A model generated the notes under the pieces. That model saw only the letters and a program-made list of their open reading frames with translations, did not search any database and had not been told where the DNA came from. A stretch of 64,000 nt of DNA from Orientallactaga sibirica (taxonomy: Eukaryota; Chordata; Mammalia; Rodentia; Dipodidae). The stretch is taken from the NCBI GenBank assembly GCA_036365145.1, contig JAEOAD010000015.1:11463501-11527500 (forward strand). Reading direction: 5' to 3'. Position 1 is the stretch's first letter, and each line of letters begins with the position of its first letter. The translations under genes and the position numbers were made by a program. Below are positions 1 to 12,182 of the stretch, in pieces.

Positions 1-1138
1 GCATCCCAAACCAGAGGCCCCTCTGCATTTTCTGGGTTAGATGCTTTCTGACCATTGGGGCATGCAATGGCCTTTAGGGGGAAGTCAAGGCGAGCTCTCC
101 TTGCCGGGGAACACTGTGGCCTAAGAGGAAGTTCCTAGTGCAAAGCTGGACTCGGGCTGTGCATGTGATCATGAGTCTAGAGCTGGCGTAGGACAGAGGA
201 GACTAAGGCCGTGGTGTGGGAAGGTCTGCTGACCCATACCTTAGTGAACTTCACTTTCTGGGTGGTATCTCTGCTGACCCTTCCTGCCATGCTCCAGCAC
301 ATGGTTTCCTCGTGTTGGTCGCTTGAAACAGGGGCTCTGCATAGACATAGAAATGGGAGGGAGGGAGTCAGGGAGGATTACAGAGACACCTGGCACTGAG
401 GGCCCAATCCAGACTCCAGAAGTTTTCTGTTGCCAGAGAACCTGCTTCAGGCCCTTACTGGGGATAGATGCTTGCTGTAGGTCTAGCTCTAGGGTGCTCC
501 TAAATGAGCCGTTTCACCTTGACAGAATCAGGTGACCTTGTGCTCAAGGGCTGCTAGTTTTTTAAAAACATTAGTTCACTGCTCTTTCTTCCAAAGCCTG
601 GTGAGTTTACAAAAAAAGTGTTCAAAGTTTACAGACCACTTGGTTCATACTAAGAATGCAAGGGGTGAGGCCCTAAGCTGCCTTGCTACAGGCACTGGCC
701 ATATGTTGGTGTTTAGTATTGACTCTTCAGACTCAGCACTATTGCCTTCTGAGGTTGTGTTTCTTACACATTGTCATGGCATACTTGAGTCATTAGTCAA
801 GTCTCTGGAATGGTACAGGAGGGGATTCTGCCTTCCTTCTTTAACAAAATGAAAATTTCAGTTCATTTCTGAAAAATAAATTGGTCAGTAAATTCATTTT
901 GTTCTGCTTCTACTTTATGCAAAGCTTCTTGTTCAACTCAGCCCCTTTCCAGCTGCATTTTCTGTTCCTGCTGTCAGTTGCATGCAGTCTCTGCTGCAGT
1001 TGGACTTTCTGCTTCATTATAGTGTGAGGAAGAGCTGATGAGCACCAAGAGCCTTCATCCTCTTGTTTCTGCTTCGTTTGCAAGTTGGTCAATAAGCTCA
1101 GACCTCCAACTATTTTCTGAAACTGGCCATGTTTTCAA
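1..1138. other. Unique sequence, no gene seen
   Basis: I recognise no interspersed repeat here. The longest open frame (106 codons, 532-852 plus) has no domain, signal peptide or convincing initiation context, and I treat it as chance. Confidence 0.6.
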
Positions 1139-1330
1139 AAGATTTTATTTTTACTTATTTGAGAGAGAGAGAGAATGAGAATGGGTACACCATGGACTCT
1201 AGCCACTGCAAATGAACTTCAGATGTATGTGCCACCATGTGCATCTGGCTTATGTGGGACCTGGAGAATCGAACTTGGGTCCTTAGGCTTTGCAGGCAAG
1301 TGCCTTAACTACTAAGCCATCTCTCCAGCC
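1139..1330 (-). mobile_element. DIP-type tRNA-derived SINE
   Basis: Read on the minus strand, the element starts GGCTGGAGAGATGGCTTAG. It continues with the A box, a GGTTCGATTC-like B box and the family body, and ends in a (CT)n tract and an AT-rich tail. On the plus strand it therefore opens with a T-rich stretch and GAGAGA and closes with CCATCTCTCCAGCC. It is full length, of the short subfamily. Confidence 0.88.
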
Positions 1331-1764
1331 CATGAAACTGGCTATTTTTGTCCACAAAATCCTTGTATTCTTCCTTGAGCTCTATGTTCTCTGTGGTCAC
1401 CTCTGGGCCCAACATACATGGCTTGTTCAGTTCATCAAAGTGCAGTCCTGCTTCTCCCAGAAAGTCCTTGATCATAGCTTTTTCCCTTCCAGGTTCCCAG
1501 AGCTCTGTTCGAAGGGTGACAGTGGCAGTTAGGAGGTGTGTCATAGGAGTAAGGGTCAGTAAAGGGTAGGTCTTGAATGTCTATTACATGCCACACTGAT
1601 GGATGCTGAGGGCACAACGATCAGTTCAACATGGTGCCTGCCCCATAGGAGAACACAAGTTAGCTGCTGACCCATCCTAGTGGTGCTCCATAGCCCAGTC
1701 TTATGTCAGAAGGAGCTTCTTTCTCTGGCTAGCCACAAGCTGCTGCTGCCACCTCCAGTGTTGA
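1331..1764. other. Mostly unique; possible L2 trace
   Basis: About 1570-1690 resembles the part of L2 that describes a table-like run of TCTATTACATGCCACACTG followed by a GC-richer stretch. It is too diverged for a firm call. The remainder shows no gene. Confidence 0.3.
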
Positions 1765-1911
1765 GAGCACCAGGGCCTTCAGCCACTGAAAAGAAACTCC
1801 AGTCACATGCATCATGTGCATCTGGCTTACATGAGTCCTAGGGAATCAAACCTGAGTCCTTTGGCTTTGTAGGCAAGTGCCTTAACTGCTATGCCATCTC
1901 TCCAGCCCCAC
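1765..1911 (-). mobile_element. DIP-type SINE fragment
   Basis: It carries the family body and tRNA-like head (GCATCTGGCTTACATGAG, then CCATCTCTCCAGCCCC) but lacks the (GA)n and tail region. It is therefore truncated at its 3' end or joined to unrelated sequence. Confidence 0.8.
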
Positions 1912-1936
1912 TTCTTCTTCTTTTTTTTAATTTCTT

Positions 1937-2142
1937 TTTTAGATTTTATTTTATTTATTTATTTATTAGAGAGAGGGAAAGAGAGAGAGGGAGAGTGAGA
2001 ATGGGCACACCAGGGCCTCTAGCCACTGCAAACGAACTCCAGATGAGCGTGTCCCCTTGTGCATCTGGCTTACGTGAGACCTGGAGGATCAAACCAGGAT
2101 CCTTAGGCTTCATAGGCAAATGCCTTAACTGCTAAGCCATCA
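1937..2142 (-). mobile_element. DIP-type tRNA-derived SINE
   Basis: This near-complete copy lies directly beyond the previous fragment and in the same orientation. It has the T-rich tail, GAGAGAGGGA tract, AATGGGCACACCAGGGCC body and AAGCCATC head. The first bases of the head are missing or diverged. Confidence 0.87.
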
Positions 2143-3250
2143 CTTACACTTATTCTTAACAATTTTTCTCAGCTATGCGTCTCTGCATTAACCTTTGGCC
2201 ATTACAGAAAGAAACCTCTGTGACTGAGGATTCAGATAGTACTAATCTATGGGAATAAACAGATATTTCAAAGACAGTTTACCATGCTGTCCATTTAGTA
2301 TAGCTATAGTAGTAGATTTGCCTATATGTCCTATAGGCTTTTAGCCAGGTTTCATAGGATTACATATGAATTCCTTCCTGTGAAGCAGGCCTCAAATCCA
2401 ATAAGAAAGTAGTTAGTTACTCCCATAGCATGTATGTTATCATTGTACCAGTGGGAACACCTTCCCTTGCAAGTTGGTTGCAGAGAACCCAAGGGCCCAC
2501 AGCTAGGCAGAACTATTAATGGCCTTTCTCCCCAAATAGCCTGCATAGTACCTCTGGTATGCAGTAGCTGGCAGGGAGGAAGCTTCCAGCTTGGTTCCAG
2601 TTTGGACTCTCTACATCTTGCAACTGAAATGTGTGGTGTCTTCAGCAATTAGGGCTTACCACCTAGCTTTGGTGGGCAAGTAAGCCAAAGCAACATCTTG
2701 TATTGTTTTAGGAACCCACTTAGATTTTTTTAAGCTACAGTTTGGATAGAACTTGATGTGTGTCCCAGAGTTGCTTCTCACACATTGGAGGAGGGTCATG
2801 GAGGAGAAAGCATGAAATGAAAAGAATTTTAATTATGCTTTATGCAGCCCTCTAAAGTGCTTGAAAATGATGGTTTTCTACCATTGAATGTTGTTTACTG
2901 GCTTGTTTGGATATTTTTATAAATGGAATATTATGTCATTTTGAGCCCATGGGGCAAAGTTTGAATTCTGTTCTATTTGGAGGAATACTGATCTCTTTTG
3001 GAAGAATATAGGCACACAAATGATGGATGTGCTGAAAAGCATGATTCGATCTGTTCAATGCAGACCTTCCACTCCCTGGCCTCCACTCCTCCATGCTATG
3101 CACCCATACTGGGGACACATCATCCACTTACCCCCACCCTGCTCAATTGTGGCTGATTGGTTGTGAAACCTAAAAATAAGGGATTCTGATCTTCACAAAG
3201 CAAACTTAGGCTTGTGTGATAATAACTGAAGGTTTTTCTGCCAGCCATGC
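2143..3250. other. Unique AT-rich sequence
   Basis: No repeat or coding signal is recognised. The overlapping open frames on both strands near 2352-2652 are short and have no recognisable motif. Confidence 0.55.
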
Positions 3251-3885
3251 TCTATAGATTCCCCCATCTGTGGTTTTACTATCCATAGTTGCAGTTACCT
3301 GTGGACCATTAAATGGAGCATTCCAGAAATATACCTTTCCTGTTTTAAGCTGCATTTACTTCTGAATATGGTGAAACAATCTTACACACACTCCTTGCCC
3401 ATAGTCCCTCAACTGCCTTTTCATTATGGGATTGACTGGGATAGTTTCCCAGTTCTTGTCTTCAATTAACCCTTTCTCGACTTAATAATAGCCCTAAAGT
3501 GCATGGATAGTGATACTAGACTTTTTTTTTTCAAGGTAGAAGTCTCAGTGGAGCCTAGGTTGACCTGAAATTCACTCTGTAGTCCCAGGCTGGACTCGAA
3601 CTCACAGTAATCTTCCTACCTCTGCTGCCCTCCTGAGTGTTGGGATTAAAGGTGTATGCCACCACACCCAGCTTGATACTGGAATTTTATTATAATATAT
3701 TGTCATGATTGTTCTAGTTTATTTTTGTTATTGTTAACCTCTCACAGTGCTTAATATCTCAATTAAACATTATAGGTATGGAAATGCAGGCAAAACCTAG
3801 TAAGTATCATGAGTTTGATACTGTCCACAGTCTCAGGCATCCACTAGTGATTTTGAATGTATCCCTTGCTTGTGATGGAAGTCCT
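3251..3885 (+). mobile_element. Tigger-like (pogo) DNA transposon remnant
   Basis: The opening CCCCCATCTGTGGTTTTACT and the block TTAAATGGAGCATTCCAGAA match a non-autonomous Tigger family as I remember it. TTAATAATAGCCCTAAAGTG corresponds to the decayed transposase start. The end, CAGGCATCCACTAGTG then GTATCCC, matches the other terminus. Internal sequence is deleted and the copy is interrupted by a B1. It is ancient and non-functional. Confidence 0.72.
3522..3674 (-). mobile_element. B1 SINE inserted in the Tigger remnant
   Basis: This reverse-oriented B1 starts with a poly-T (its poly-A tail) and ends GCCACCACACCCAGC. Flanks TGATACTAGA and TGATACTGGA form a near-perfect target duplication with one mismatch. 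The B1 is therefore younger than the transposon it split. Confidence 0.9.
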
Positions 3886-4124
3886 TATTTCCCACACATG
3901 TAAATACACAGGGGAAACCCAGACAATGGGGACAAGAAAACAGGCCCCACACTGGTTTTACTCCCTACTGTGCCCTGAGTAACCAAAAGCTACTGCTGCA
4001 TCAGTATGTAAGGGCAAATCACTCTCCTCCCAAGGAGCAGCTTTAATTTACCATAGACTTGGCCTGGGAGCTGTTCCTTTCTCATTGGAGTCCAGCCTGG
4101 GGCCTGATTCCTTTAGGCAGGATT
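3886..4124. other. Unique sequence
   Basis: Nothing is recognised in this short stretch between the Tigger remnant and the next SINE. Confidence 0.5.
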
Positions 4125-4326
4125 AAAAAAAAAATTATGAGAGAGACAGAAGAGAAGAGGAGAGGAGAAGAGAAGAGAGGAGAGGAGAGGGACAGACGAG
4201 CCTCACTAGGGCTTCTTGCCACTTCAAATGAACTCCATTCACCTGAACCACATTATGTGAGAACTGGAGAATAGAACCGTAGCCATCAGACTTTGCAAGC
4301 AAATGCCTTCCCCTGCTGAGCCCCTC
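4125..4326 (-). mobile_element. Diverged DIP-type SINE
   Basis: An A-rich stretch and a purine tract built from GAGAAGAGGAGA units precede a decayed body (CACTTCAAATGAACTCCA) and a degenerate head ending TGCTGAGCCCCT. Its divergence marks it as one of the older copies. Confidence 0.68.
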
Positions 4327-6854
4327 AGGCAGGTTTTGACTTCTGGTGTTTGAGATGCCTGTTAAGACATTCACCAGCAGATGCCAAGTGGGTGAGTCTG
4401 GAAAAGGTAGTTTTAAAAATGGATATATAATTTGGCAAATATTTGTTTTTTTCAAACCCCATGGGACTATTTGAACTCACTTAGGGGGCAGAATAGGGAA
4501 AAAATAAGGTTGGTAGGTCTCTGAGCTCTGGAAATTCCTATGTATAGAAATCAGAGGGAAACACAGGCTCCAGCTAAGGATCCTGAGGAATGTTTTCCAG
4601 CAGAAAGAAAAGCAGGGGAGTGCTTAAGGATGTCCAGAGAAGGCTCTTGGTGTGATGAGGCTGCCATCACCAAGCAAGCCAGGCAGAGTGTCCTGAGCAA
4701 CAGACGTTTCGAGTCAATGTGTAAGATCAGCGTGTTGGTGGTGGTGAGGGGGAATCAGCTCTCACCTCTCCTTACCCTCTGGTCTTCGCCCTTGGTTTCT
4801 GTTTCCTCACCCTTCTTTCTTCCTTCATGCTCTCTTGCCCTTTCCGGTGTGCATGCCCCTGTGTTTTGGTTTTCCTGTGTTCTGAGCACACCAGTGGACT
4901 AGGAACGCAGCCGACTCCAGCATGGCCTTGTCTTTGCTCTTTCCATCTGCAGACCTGGCTGTGCTGGAGCTCTATTCTGTCCTTGGAGTACTTTCCAGTG
5001 TAGTCACGGACCTCTTCCAAGCTCTGAGAGGAGATTTTAAGTCCCTTACATCAAAAAGAACCCTTCTGTGACAGGGACATGGCATATGATGTTTGGAACT
5101 GATGAAAAAGATACTGTGTCCTCTAAAAAACCCTTAAAACTCTCTCATCTTCTCTTATCTCAGAGCTTGCTGAGCTTGTCCCGATGCATTGCCCACACAA
5201 TGCCAGAGGCTTTCTTGTACATTGCTCCCCACTGTCTCTTCTGATCCATCCCAGTCTCCACCTTGACACTGTCTTTCCTAGCTGGCCGCTCTGGGCAGGC
5301 AGCCTATGGATGAAGCATGGCACACACTCATCTTTGGTTCTCCAAAAGAAGCTCCAGGCAGCATCCTGAGACTGAATGTTCTTCTCTTCTGCTTTCCCTG
5401 TGGTGACTTTAGGTGAGGTGAGGGCTGTAGAAGCAATCACCAAGCCTCATGAATATCTTATGGATGTGTAAGGGATGATCATGGATTGTAGAAGCATGCC
5501 TCTATTTAAGAGAAGGTGTTTTAGTTTATGTTCTTTTAAAACCATGAATTCTTACAAGACAGGAAAGCATGGAGAATAGTTGTAGCTCTACCCCCTTATC
5601 GTAGTTGTTGAGAGCAGGGGAAAACATTTCATTCTTATGTCCAGGGGGCTGGAGAAACTAGAAACATGTTAGGGTACCATTAGCGAGCAAAAGTTTCTTT
5701 AGACTCCAGAAACAAAATAATGGGGAGTCCTTATAAAAGGTATAGTTCCTGGGCTGGTTTCTATGGCAAGGAGATCTGGGAGAGAAACAGTAGCTGGGAT
5801 ATTTTGGAGCCCTGGACACAAAACTCTCTTTCTGCCCAGGCTGATAGTCATCCTGGCATAGGGGAGACTTGCATTGCTTCAGAGCAAAGAAGCTGGGAGA
5901 GAGGCATGCACAGTGCTAGTTTCATGGTGAGCTGAAGTCTGACACCCATTAGAAGGTGAGTTTCATCAAGTGACAGAGGACTGTACAGGTGAGTGGCTGT
6001 GGCTGACACTGCCATCTCAATGCCTGGCTTACAGTGCTGGCTTTGCAAAAGAACAAATAAACAGGGATGATTGATGGACCAGCAGAGCCTGGCAGTAAGG
6101 GGTTTGGTATCTCACTAGTGGTAGGCATCCCTGTACAAGTTTCCTTGCTCTGCTGTCACTGTCTCATCCTTAGGCCCATCTAGTTTGAAGAAGCCATAAT
6201 GTATCTTTTTAAAGTTCTAAAACCTAGTGGGTTTCAGTGAAAAGTTCTCCCAAATGTGGTAAGAGGCTGTCTGTCTGGTCAAATGGATGTTTACATCTTG
6301 TGGTGTGAACATGAACTGTGATACCCAAACCACTTCCTTTGCTCATGGGTACCTACGTTTTCTGCCAACTAGGGCAGTGAATGTAATTCTTGACTCTTGC
6401 CTTGTTTAGAATTCCCTTATTCTCCATCAGGCTCTCCTTGTAGCTTGCAGAATCACATATTTCTCCTGGGAAGTTTCAGCCCAGCCCACTGGCTTTTTGG
6501 ATTGTAGATGGCAAATGGGCATGAATGAGCCACCCTCTGGGGCCATGGTGGGTGTATCTTTCCTTGATCCCTGCTCTAGGTCTGGCATGCATAGTACTTG
6601 TTCATCCTGGAGCAATGAGCTGCAAAGGTGCAAGGAGGAGCTACGGCATCTCCCTCTGACATGTGATATCCCAAAGGGCCTTTGCCATAAATGAGATAAT
6701 GCTCATTTATCACAAAGATACCTTTCAGGATAGTTTGCAGTTCAGGAGCTGATTGAAATGGGGTTCATTCAGCAAAGGAGAGCCCAGGGCTACTAGGTAG
6801 ATTAAGCAAGAGACCATTAGAACTATACCTAGTGTTTATTGAAGAGGTAAAATC
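4327..6854. other. Long unique stretch, no gene
   Basis: No SINE, LTR or coding signal is recognised across about 2.5 kb. The 120-codon frame at 4540-4902 plus and the 106-codon frame at 5123-5443 minus show no domain. About 5985-6055 weakly resembles an L2 3' end. This is ordinary intronic or intergenic DNA. Confidence 0.5.
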
Positions 6855-6869
6855 AAGATTAGTTGTAAA

Positions 6870-7022
6870 CCAGGTATGGTGGCACATGTCTTTAATCCCA
6901 GCACTTGGGAAGAAGAGGTAGGAGGATGGCTGTGAGTTCAAGGCCAGCCTGGGACTACCGAGTGAGTTCCAGGTCAGCCTGGACTACAGTGAGATCCTAC
7001 CTTGAAACAACAACTCTAACAA
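6870..7022 (+). mobile_element. B1 SINE with 15-bp target duplication
   Basis: This is a complete B1: CCAGGTATGGTGGCACATG head, TTTAATCCCAGCACTTGGGA, the rodent internal duplication (two copies of AGCCTGG-type motifs) and a short A-rich tail. AAGATTAGTTGTAAA occurs at 6855-6869 and again at 7023-7037 as a perfect target-site duplication, so both insertion borders are exact. Confidence 0.95.
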
Positions 7023-7084
7023 AAGATTAGTTGTAAAAGGTAGATTGAGTAACTTATATGAGTAACACGAGTCATATGACTAAT

Positions 7085-7260
7085 GGTGTGGCTTCATTCT
7101 TTCCTGCTGTATACTTGGGAGGCTACTGAACCTTTCTATCCATTAGATTGGCTATTTTATAAGGAAACTAATAGTCACTGCCCTTCCTACTCCTGATGTT
7201 AGGTGCTGAAGTCAATGCGAGCAAATAAACATTTATGAGAGTGCTTGTGAACTGTGTTGT
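7085..7260 (+). repeat. MIR-like fragment
   Basis: The order of phrases, ACTGAACCTTTCTATCC, then a run resembling ATTTGTAAAATGG, then GTGCTTGTGAACTGTG, follows the MIR 3' half. Highly diverged. Confidence 0.45.
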
Positions 7261-7342
7261 GCTGAGGGAGCATAAAATGCCCTCCTTTTAATTATTGTTG
7301 ATCTAACCCTCTGGCTGGCCCACTGGTGGTTTCTATCTGAAA

Positions 7343-7705
7343 TGTCACCTGAAGGTTCATGAATCAAAGGATTAGTTATCAGATGATTGGCTTTTGTGAA
7401 ATGATTGGATCATGAGGACTATGACTACCAATTGTGGGAGGGGGTAGAAACTGGGAGATGGAACCTACTTAGTGGAAGTAGGTCACTGGATAAGTGACCA
7501 GAAGGAAGGCTATCTTGTCCTCATCTCCTTCCTCTCTGACTCTCTGCTCAGCTTGCCATGAGATGAGCAGCTTTGCCACCCAGCATGCTCCCCATCATGC
7601 GGATCTGCCCTCCATGGTTCAGAAACAGCCGAGAAATCCCTGAAACTGTGAGCCAAAACAAGCCTTTCCCCCTGGGAAGCTTTTTATGTGGGTCTTATTG
7701 CTGTA
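7343..7705 (+). mobile_element. MaLR-type (ORR1/MT-like) LTR
   Basis: It contains GATGGAACCTACTTAGTGGA followed by AGTAGGTCACTGG, a CTTGCCATGAGATGAGCAGC block and CTGAAACTGTGAGCCAAAA. These are characteristic of non-autonomous ERVL-MaLR LTRs in rodents. No internal sequence is attached, so it is a solo LTR. Confidence 0.72.
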
Positions 7706-8984
7706 TTTTTCTGGACCCCTTTTCTTTTGCATTTCTTCTAATAGTTAAAACGAATTATTCATTAATGCTTACCCAAGTGTCACATGTGGGCGATGAAGGG
7801 AGTTACCGAACACATTGCTTTCATCATGAGGCAAAACTGGTAGAGAGATGACGATGACTGGATCAAATATCTGTCCCTTTTGTGCTGACAGTGGGTAGTA
7901 GTGTGGTGTTCTGACACTTGTCACATGGTTTTGATTCTAACAATTACTTAAAGCAGTGGGACATGTTTTGGTAAATCAGAACCAGTCTGGGTCCAAACTC
8001 TTTTTTTCACTTAACAATCAGTTGACTTTCTTTTGGTTTCTTTCTAAGCTTCTTGTTCAGAGTCAGCTCATCCAAGTGTGAGAGAAGCCATTCTCATTCT
8101 TTTTCTTTCTAGGTGACGGGTGGCTCCTCTCCAAAGGTGTCTTATACTCGGAATGGTTTACACAGGTGTGAGTGGAGAAACAAGTTCCCTCTTGGGGCTG
8201 CCAAGACCAGAGATCCTCACTTCTCAACTTCAGAATAGAGGTCACTGGGGAAGTGATATATTCTTCATATTCCCTCTGCTCCCTGCTCTTCCCTGGAACA
8301 CCTTTGTAAATGGATCTCACAAGCTGACATTTTTTAAGGAAGGTATCATAGAAACTTAAAACCCAGCATCAGGGGGGTTGGGGCCAGCTTTGTATGCACA
8401 GATCTTGTGAGACGCATGACTTCCAATTAGAACAACTTCGAGTCATGCTTGCTGACTGTGAGATGCAAGAAATAATCCACTCCTGAATTTTCTGACTGCA
8501 AAATTATTTATGCAAACCACTTTTGGAGGAGACATTGGCCTCCACATGACCCACTGAGCAGCCCTTATCAGAGTTGTCCACTCAGTGAAGATACTAATGT
8601 GGTGTGTACTCCTTGTGTAGTGTTGGAGCCACAAAGATAAATGGGTGTTAGTGCTAACATGAAGGAGTTCATTCTCTACTAAGAGAGATTAGTAGGAAAA
8701 TCAGTCTTTTGGAATGGGACGTTATTTTCCAGGATCCAAGTAGGCCCACGCATGTGGCAGAACAGCAGAAATAGGCTTCTTGGGTGCAAGGTAGTCTTAG
8801 AAGGGTTCCTGGGGCAGGCAGAGGAGCATCTATGAGAAGGAAGAATAAGCATCACCCGAGAAGGCAGCAGTAAAGGGGTTACACTAGTCAACTATCAAGG
8901 CTTGCTGAATGATTGCCTGAGATGGGACTTTTAGTGCTAACATTAAGACACTTCTTGGAAATGGGGCTGGTAGGTCATCTCACC
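7706..8984. other. Unique sequence, no gene
   Basis: Short open frames on both strands at 8063-8359 overlap each other and carry no recognised motif. No repeat family is identified. Confidence 0.5.
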
Positions 8985-9105
8985 TACTGGAAGGAACACA
9001 ACGTTGATAGTTGAAAAGACCTGGGTTTGAGGCGAAGCTCTGCTACTTGAAAGGTGTGTTATCCTAAATAACTTTTTAACCTAATTTTCCTTATGTAAAT
9101 AAAAG
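8985..9105 (+). repeat. MIR fragment
   Basis: AAAGACCTGGGTTTGAGG, CTCTGCTACTTG and TTTTTAACCTAATTTTCCTT follow the MIR consensus order (ordinarily CCTGGGTTCGAGTCCTGCTC, then a run on to TCAGTTTCCTCATCTG). Confidence 0.62.
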
Positions 9106-10265
9106 GGCACATACTATATACACACATTTGAATATATGTATGTATTATATAAATGCTACCTTCATAGGATTCCATGTAGCCCAGCAGTATCAAGAAGCAG
9201 TAGTTATCTTTCAAATGCTTGAGCTGAGGTTTCAAGTGCTAGACAGAAGATAGTTAAAGCAAAGTACAACATGTCAGCTGGAAACAGAAACAAAGGACAG
9301 ATCATAAGGAATTTAGACTTTCCCTCCTGTTATGACAATGGCTAATCACCAAATTAATTTTACAAGATGAGTGGTGCCATCTGATTCTTGCTTTAGAGAG
9401 GCTGCTTAGAAATAGATGGGAAGGTAGATTTGAATCTGTAGAGGGCAGGGAGGGTAAGATGATGTGACAGGATTGGAGACAGGAGCGTATGCAGAGAGGA
9501 AATGGGAACAGAACTGATAATCCATGGAGGACATCAACCAGCTCCAGGTCAGGCTAGGGGTTGTGGAGGACAGGAGAAATGGGAACACCTCTTCAGAGGT
9601 TGGTAGGTTGTAGTTACATTCCTGACTGAGCTGGAGGTTGTGAAGTGTCCAAACACATCTGACACCTGGGACACTGTGTGCACAAGGATGACCTCATAGG
9701 CTGTTGAGGATGTGTTCTGGGTCCTCGATAATGAGTGTATCTTATTCCCCTTCTTTCTCCCTTGGCTTCTGCCTGCAGGAGAAACTTCTTGCCAGTGCTT
9801 TGACATCTTATCATCTCCATGGTGATGGAGCAATGGTATCCTAAACACATGACCTCACCTAATAATTATGCAAAAGAGTGAGCTGGAAGGAGAGATTTAG
9901 GGACCAGAAAGTCTCCTTTAGATGGGAAAACCTCTGAATCAGATGACAGTGAAGCAGAAGAAACTTGGCTGGACCAGTGAGTGTGGTGACAGTCTCCTTA
10001 GCTTTGTGGAACTGGGAAGGATTTTCTTCAGAAAATAGTGATTGGAAGAAGTTATGAAAGAGAATTGAATGAGTTGGCTGGCCTCATATAATAAAATTAT
10101 ATTGTGTGTAAATAATCCAAGTGAATGAAAAAGACAAATTTGAGAAATTATCTGCACCAAAGGTAATATATTATTATTATTATTATTAATATTTAGGGAG
10201 ATAAAAACAGTTATAGCTGCTAACGAAAAAGGAAAATTTTACTCGGGACATTATCATTAAATTTG
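9106..10265. other. Unique sequence with a (TTA)n tract
   Basis: A short (TTA)n microsatellite lies at about 10168-10190. Open frames antisense at 9549-9850 look like chance and overlap one another. No gene is supported. Confidence 0.5.
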
Positions 10266-10350
10266 TAATGGAACAAAGTTCATTTATTTGTCCTTTCAAT
10301 GAGTACTTGCTATGTAGCAGGTATATTCTATATGCTAGAAACCCAGCAAC
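10266..10350 (+). repeat. L2-like fragment
   Basis: The phrase GAGTACTTGCTATGTAGCAG followed by a degenerate run ending AACAAGCAACAGAA parallels the mammalian L2 segment GAGCACCTACTATGTGCCAG. Short and old. Confidence 0.5.
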
Positions 10351-10984
10351 AAGCAACAGAAAAAAAGGCACTAGGGAGTTTCAAGACTTTCTGTGATCTT
10401 TTTACATTATCTTCTAATTAAGTTTATATTCAATTGGAATAATTTTTACATTTAATTCCAGGTATATTTATTTATTTACTTGGGGTTATTTTCATATAAA
10501 GTTGAGTTGAGAATTCATCTTCATTTGCAAAAGAAAGAACTTGCTTTCACTATGAACCCTTCCTTTCCTCATTGAGGTATGCTTCCACCCTTCTCAAACA
10601 ACAGAATCATGTATCTTAAGTTTGGGACTATGTGTTGTATCTGAGTGATTTGCCTAACAGTTCTGAGCACAGTTCTGTGCTGTTTTTATTGTGTGGCTTT
10701 GTAGCATGTCAGATGCAATAGACTCTGGAGGTTTGGAAAGGGTGAGACTGACTGAGCTATCTCCCCAGCCCCCTTCCTTCCTTCTATAAGCTACAAAATT
10801 ATTATATTAAAATACACTTCAAATCTATTAAGATGATCTTAATAGGTATTTTTTGTGGCAAATTGATATAGACTGCTGTCTATATCTTAATAATCCTGCA
10901 TTCTAGGGATAAATGCAGTATTAGTTTTGATTTAGTATCTTTTATTTAGAAGGTATTCATCCATAATCATAATTAAGATTGGTT
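10351..10984. other. Unique AT-rich sequence
   Basis: The only recognisable item is a 30-bp tRNA-SINE head remnant near 10744-10772 (TGAGCTATCTCCCCAGCCC, minus orientation). Confidence 0.45.
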
Positions 10985-11202
10985 TCTCTGGGATAGAGAG
11001 ATTGCTGAGTGGTTAAAGGTGCTTGCTTTAAAAGCTTGATGGCCCAGGACTGATTCCACAGTACCCAGGTAAACAGATGCACAAAGAGTCACATGAATCT
11101 GGAGTTCATCTGCAATAACAAGAGGCCTTGGCATGAGTGTTCTCTCCTTCCCTCCCTCCCTCTCTGTCTTTCTGCTGTCAAATAAATAAAAATTTTTAAA
11201 AG
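10985..11202 (+). mobile_element. Diverged DIP-type SINE
   Basis: The head GGATAGAGAGATTGCTGAG is followed by a B-box-like GGACTGATTCC, CAGATGCACAAAG, a pyrimidine tract (CCTTCCCTCCCTCCC) and an A-rich AAATAAATAAAAA tail. It is more decayed than its immediate downstream neighbour. Confidence 0.78.
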
Positions 11203-11203
11203 A

Positions 11204-11412
11204 GGGCTGGAGAGATGGCTTAGAGGTTAAGGCACTTGCCTGTAAAGTCTAAGCACCTATGTTCAACTCTCCAGGTTCCATGTAAGCCAGAAGCACAAGG
11301 TGACCCAAGTGCACAAGGTTGCACATGCACACAAGGTGGCACATGTATCTGGAGCTCGATTGCAGTGGCCAAAGACCCTGGTGCACCAATTCTCTTTCTA
11401 TCATAAAAATAG
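11204..11412 (+). mobile_element. DIP-type SINE, same strand as preceding copy
   Basis: The head GGGCTGGAGAGATGGCTTAG begins immediately after the A-rich tail of the previous copy. The body contains a three-fold local repetition of a GCACAAGGT unit (about 11293-11338), where other copies have one. That suggests internal expansion or slippage within this copy. Confidence 0.87.
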
Positions 11413-11797
11413 ATTAGTTTCTCTCTGTGTCTATTACTTATGTATTACAAAATGTTTCACATGCCTTTTCAGTTGTATATCATTTTTCCATGCTTTATTG
11501 TATGATTATGATAGCTTAATAGAGGAATGTGGAAGCTTTCCGTCTGTTTCTTTGCTCTAGAACCATTTGGAAGAACTCATCCATAAAAGTATCTGAATTC
11601 AGAACCTTTGGTAGAGATAATTCTAAATTTTTTTCTAAATTTATTTCATAATTAATGGTCTGATCTGATAATAGTTTTCTTGAGTCAATCATGGAAACTT
11701 CTAACTTCCCCAAAATTGTCTATCTCACTAGTATGTTCATAGTAATTAACACAGATGCTTCTCTGAGAACTCAGGCCATGAATTGGACCTTGCCTGA
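11413..11797. other. Unique sequence
   Basis: No repeat or gene recognised. Confidence 0.45.
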
Positions 11798-12182
11798 ATG
11801 ATTAGCTTGCTTTTTGTTGCTGGGAGCAAGCTGCATCACATGAACAACTTAAGGGAGGAAGGAATTCCTTTGGCTAATGGTTTCAAAGGGTTTATTTATA
11901 GTCACAGGGCCCCTTTTCTTTGGCAGAACATCATGGTGGCAACAGGGTGTGGTGGGGGAGCTTTTTGACCCATTGTGGACAAGAAGCAGAGAGGGAGATG
12001 AAATGACCAGGGACCAGGGACAAGATACCCTGAAGCACCCACCTCAAGTGATCTTCCTCCAGGTAGGTACTATCTCAAAAAGTTTTCAGAACCTCCAAAA
12101 ATAGCACCACTGGCTGGGGATCAACTCACTAATACAAGAGCCCTTGGCGGGAAGTACATTGTGTCCAAACTATAATGACACA
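11798..12182 (-). mobile_element. MaLR-type LTR, reverse orientation
   Basis: AACAACTTAAGGGAGGAAGG followed by GGGTTTATTTATAG and ATCATGGTGGCAACAGGG is the antisense signature of rodent MaLR LTRs. A TTTATT (minus AATAAA) sits in the expected R region. Diverged; borders approximate. Confidence 0.58.
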
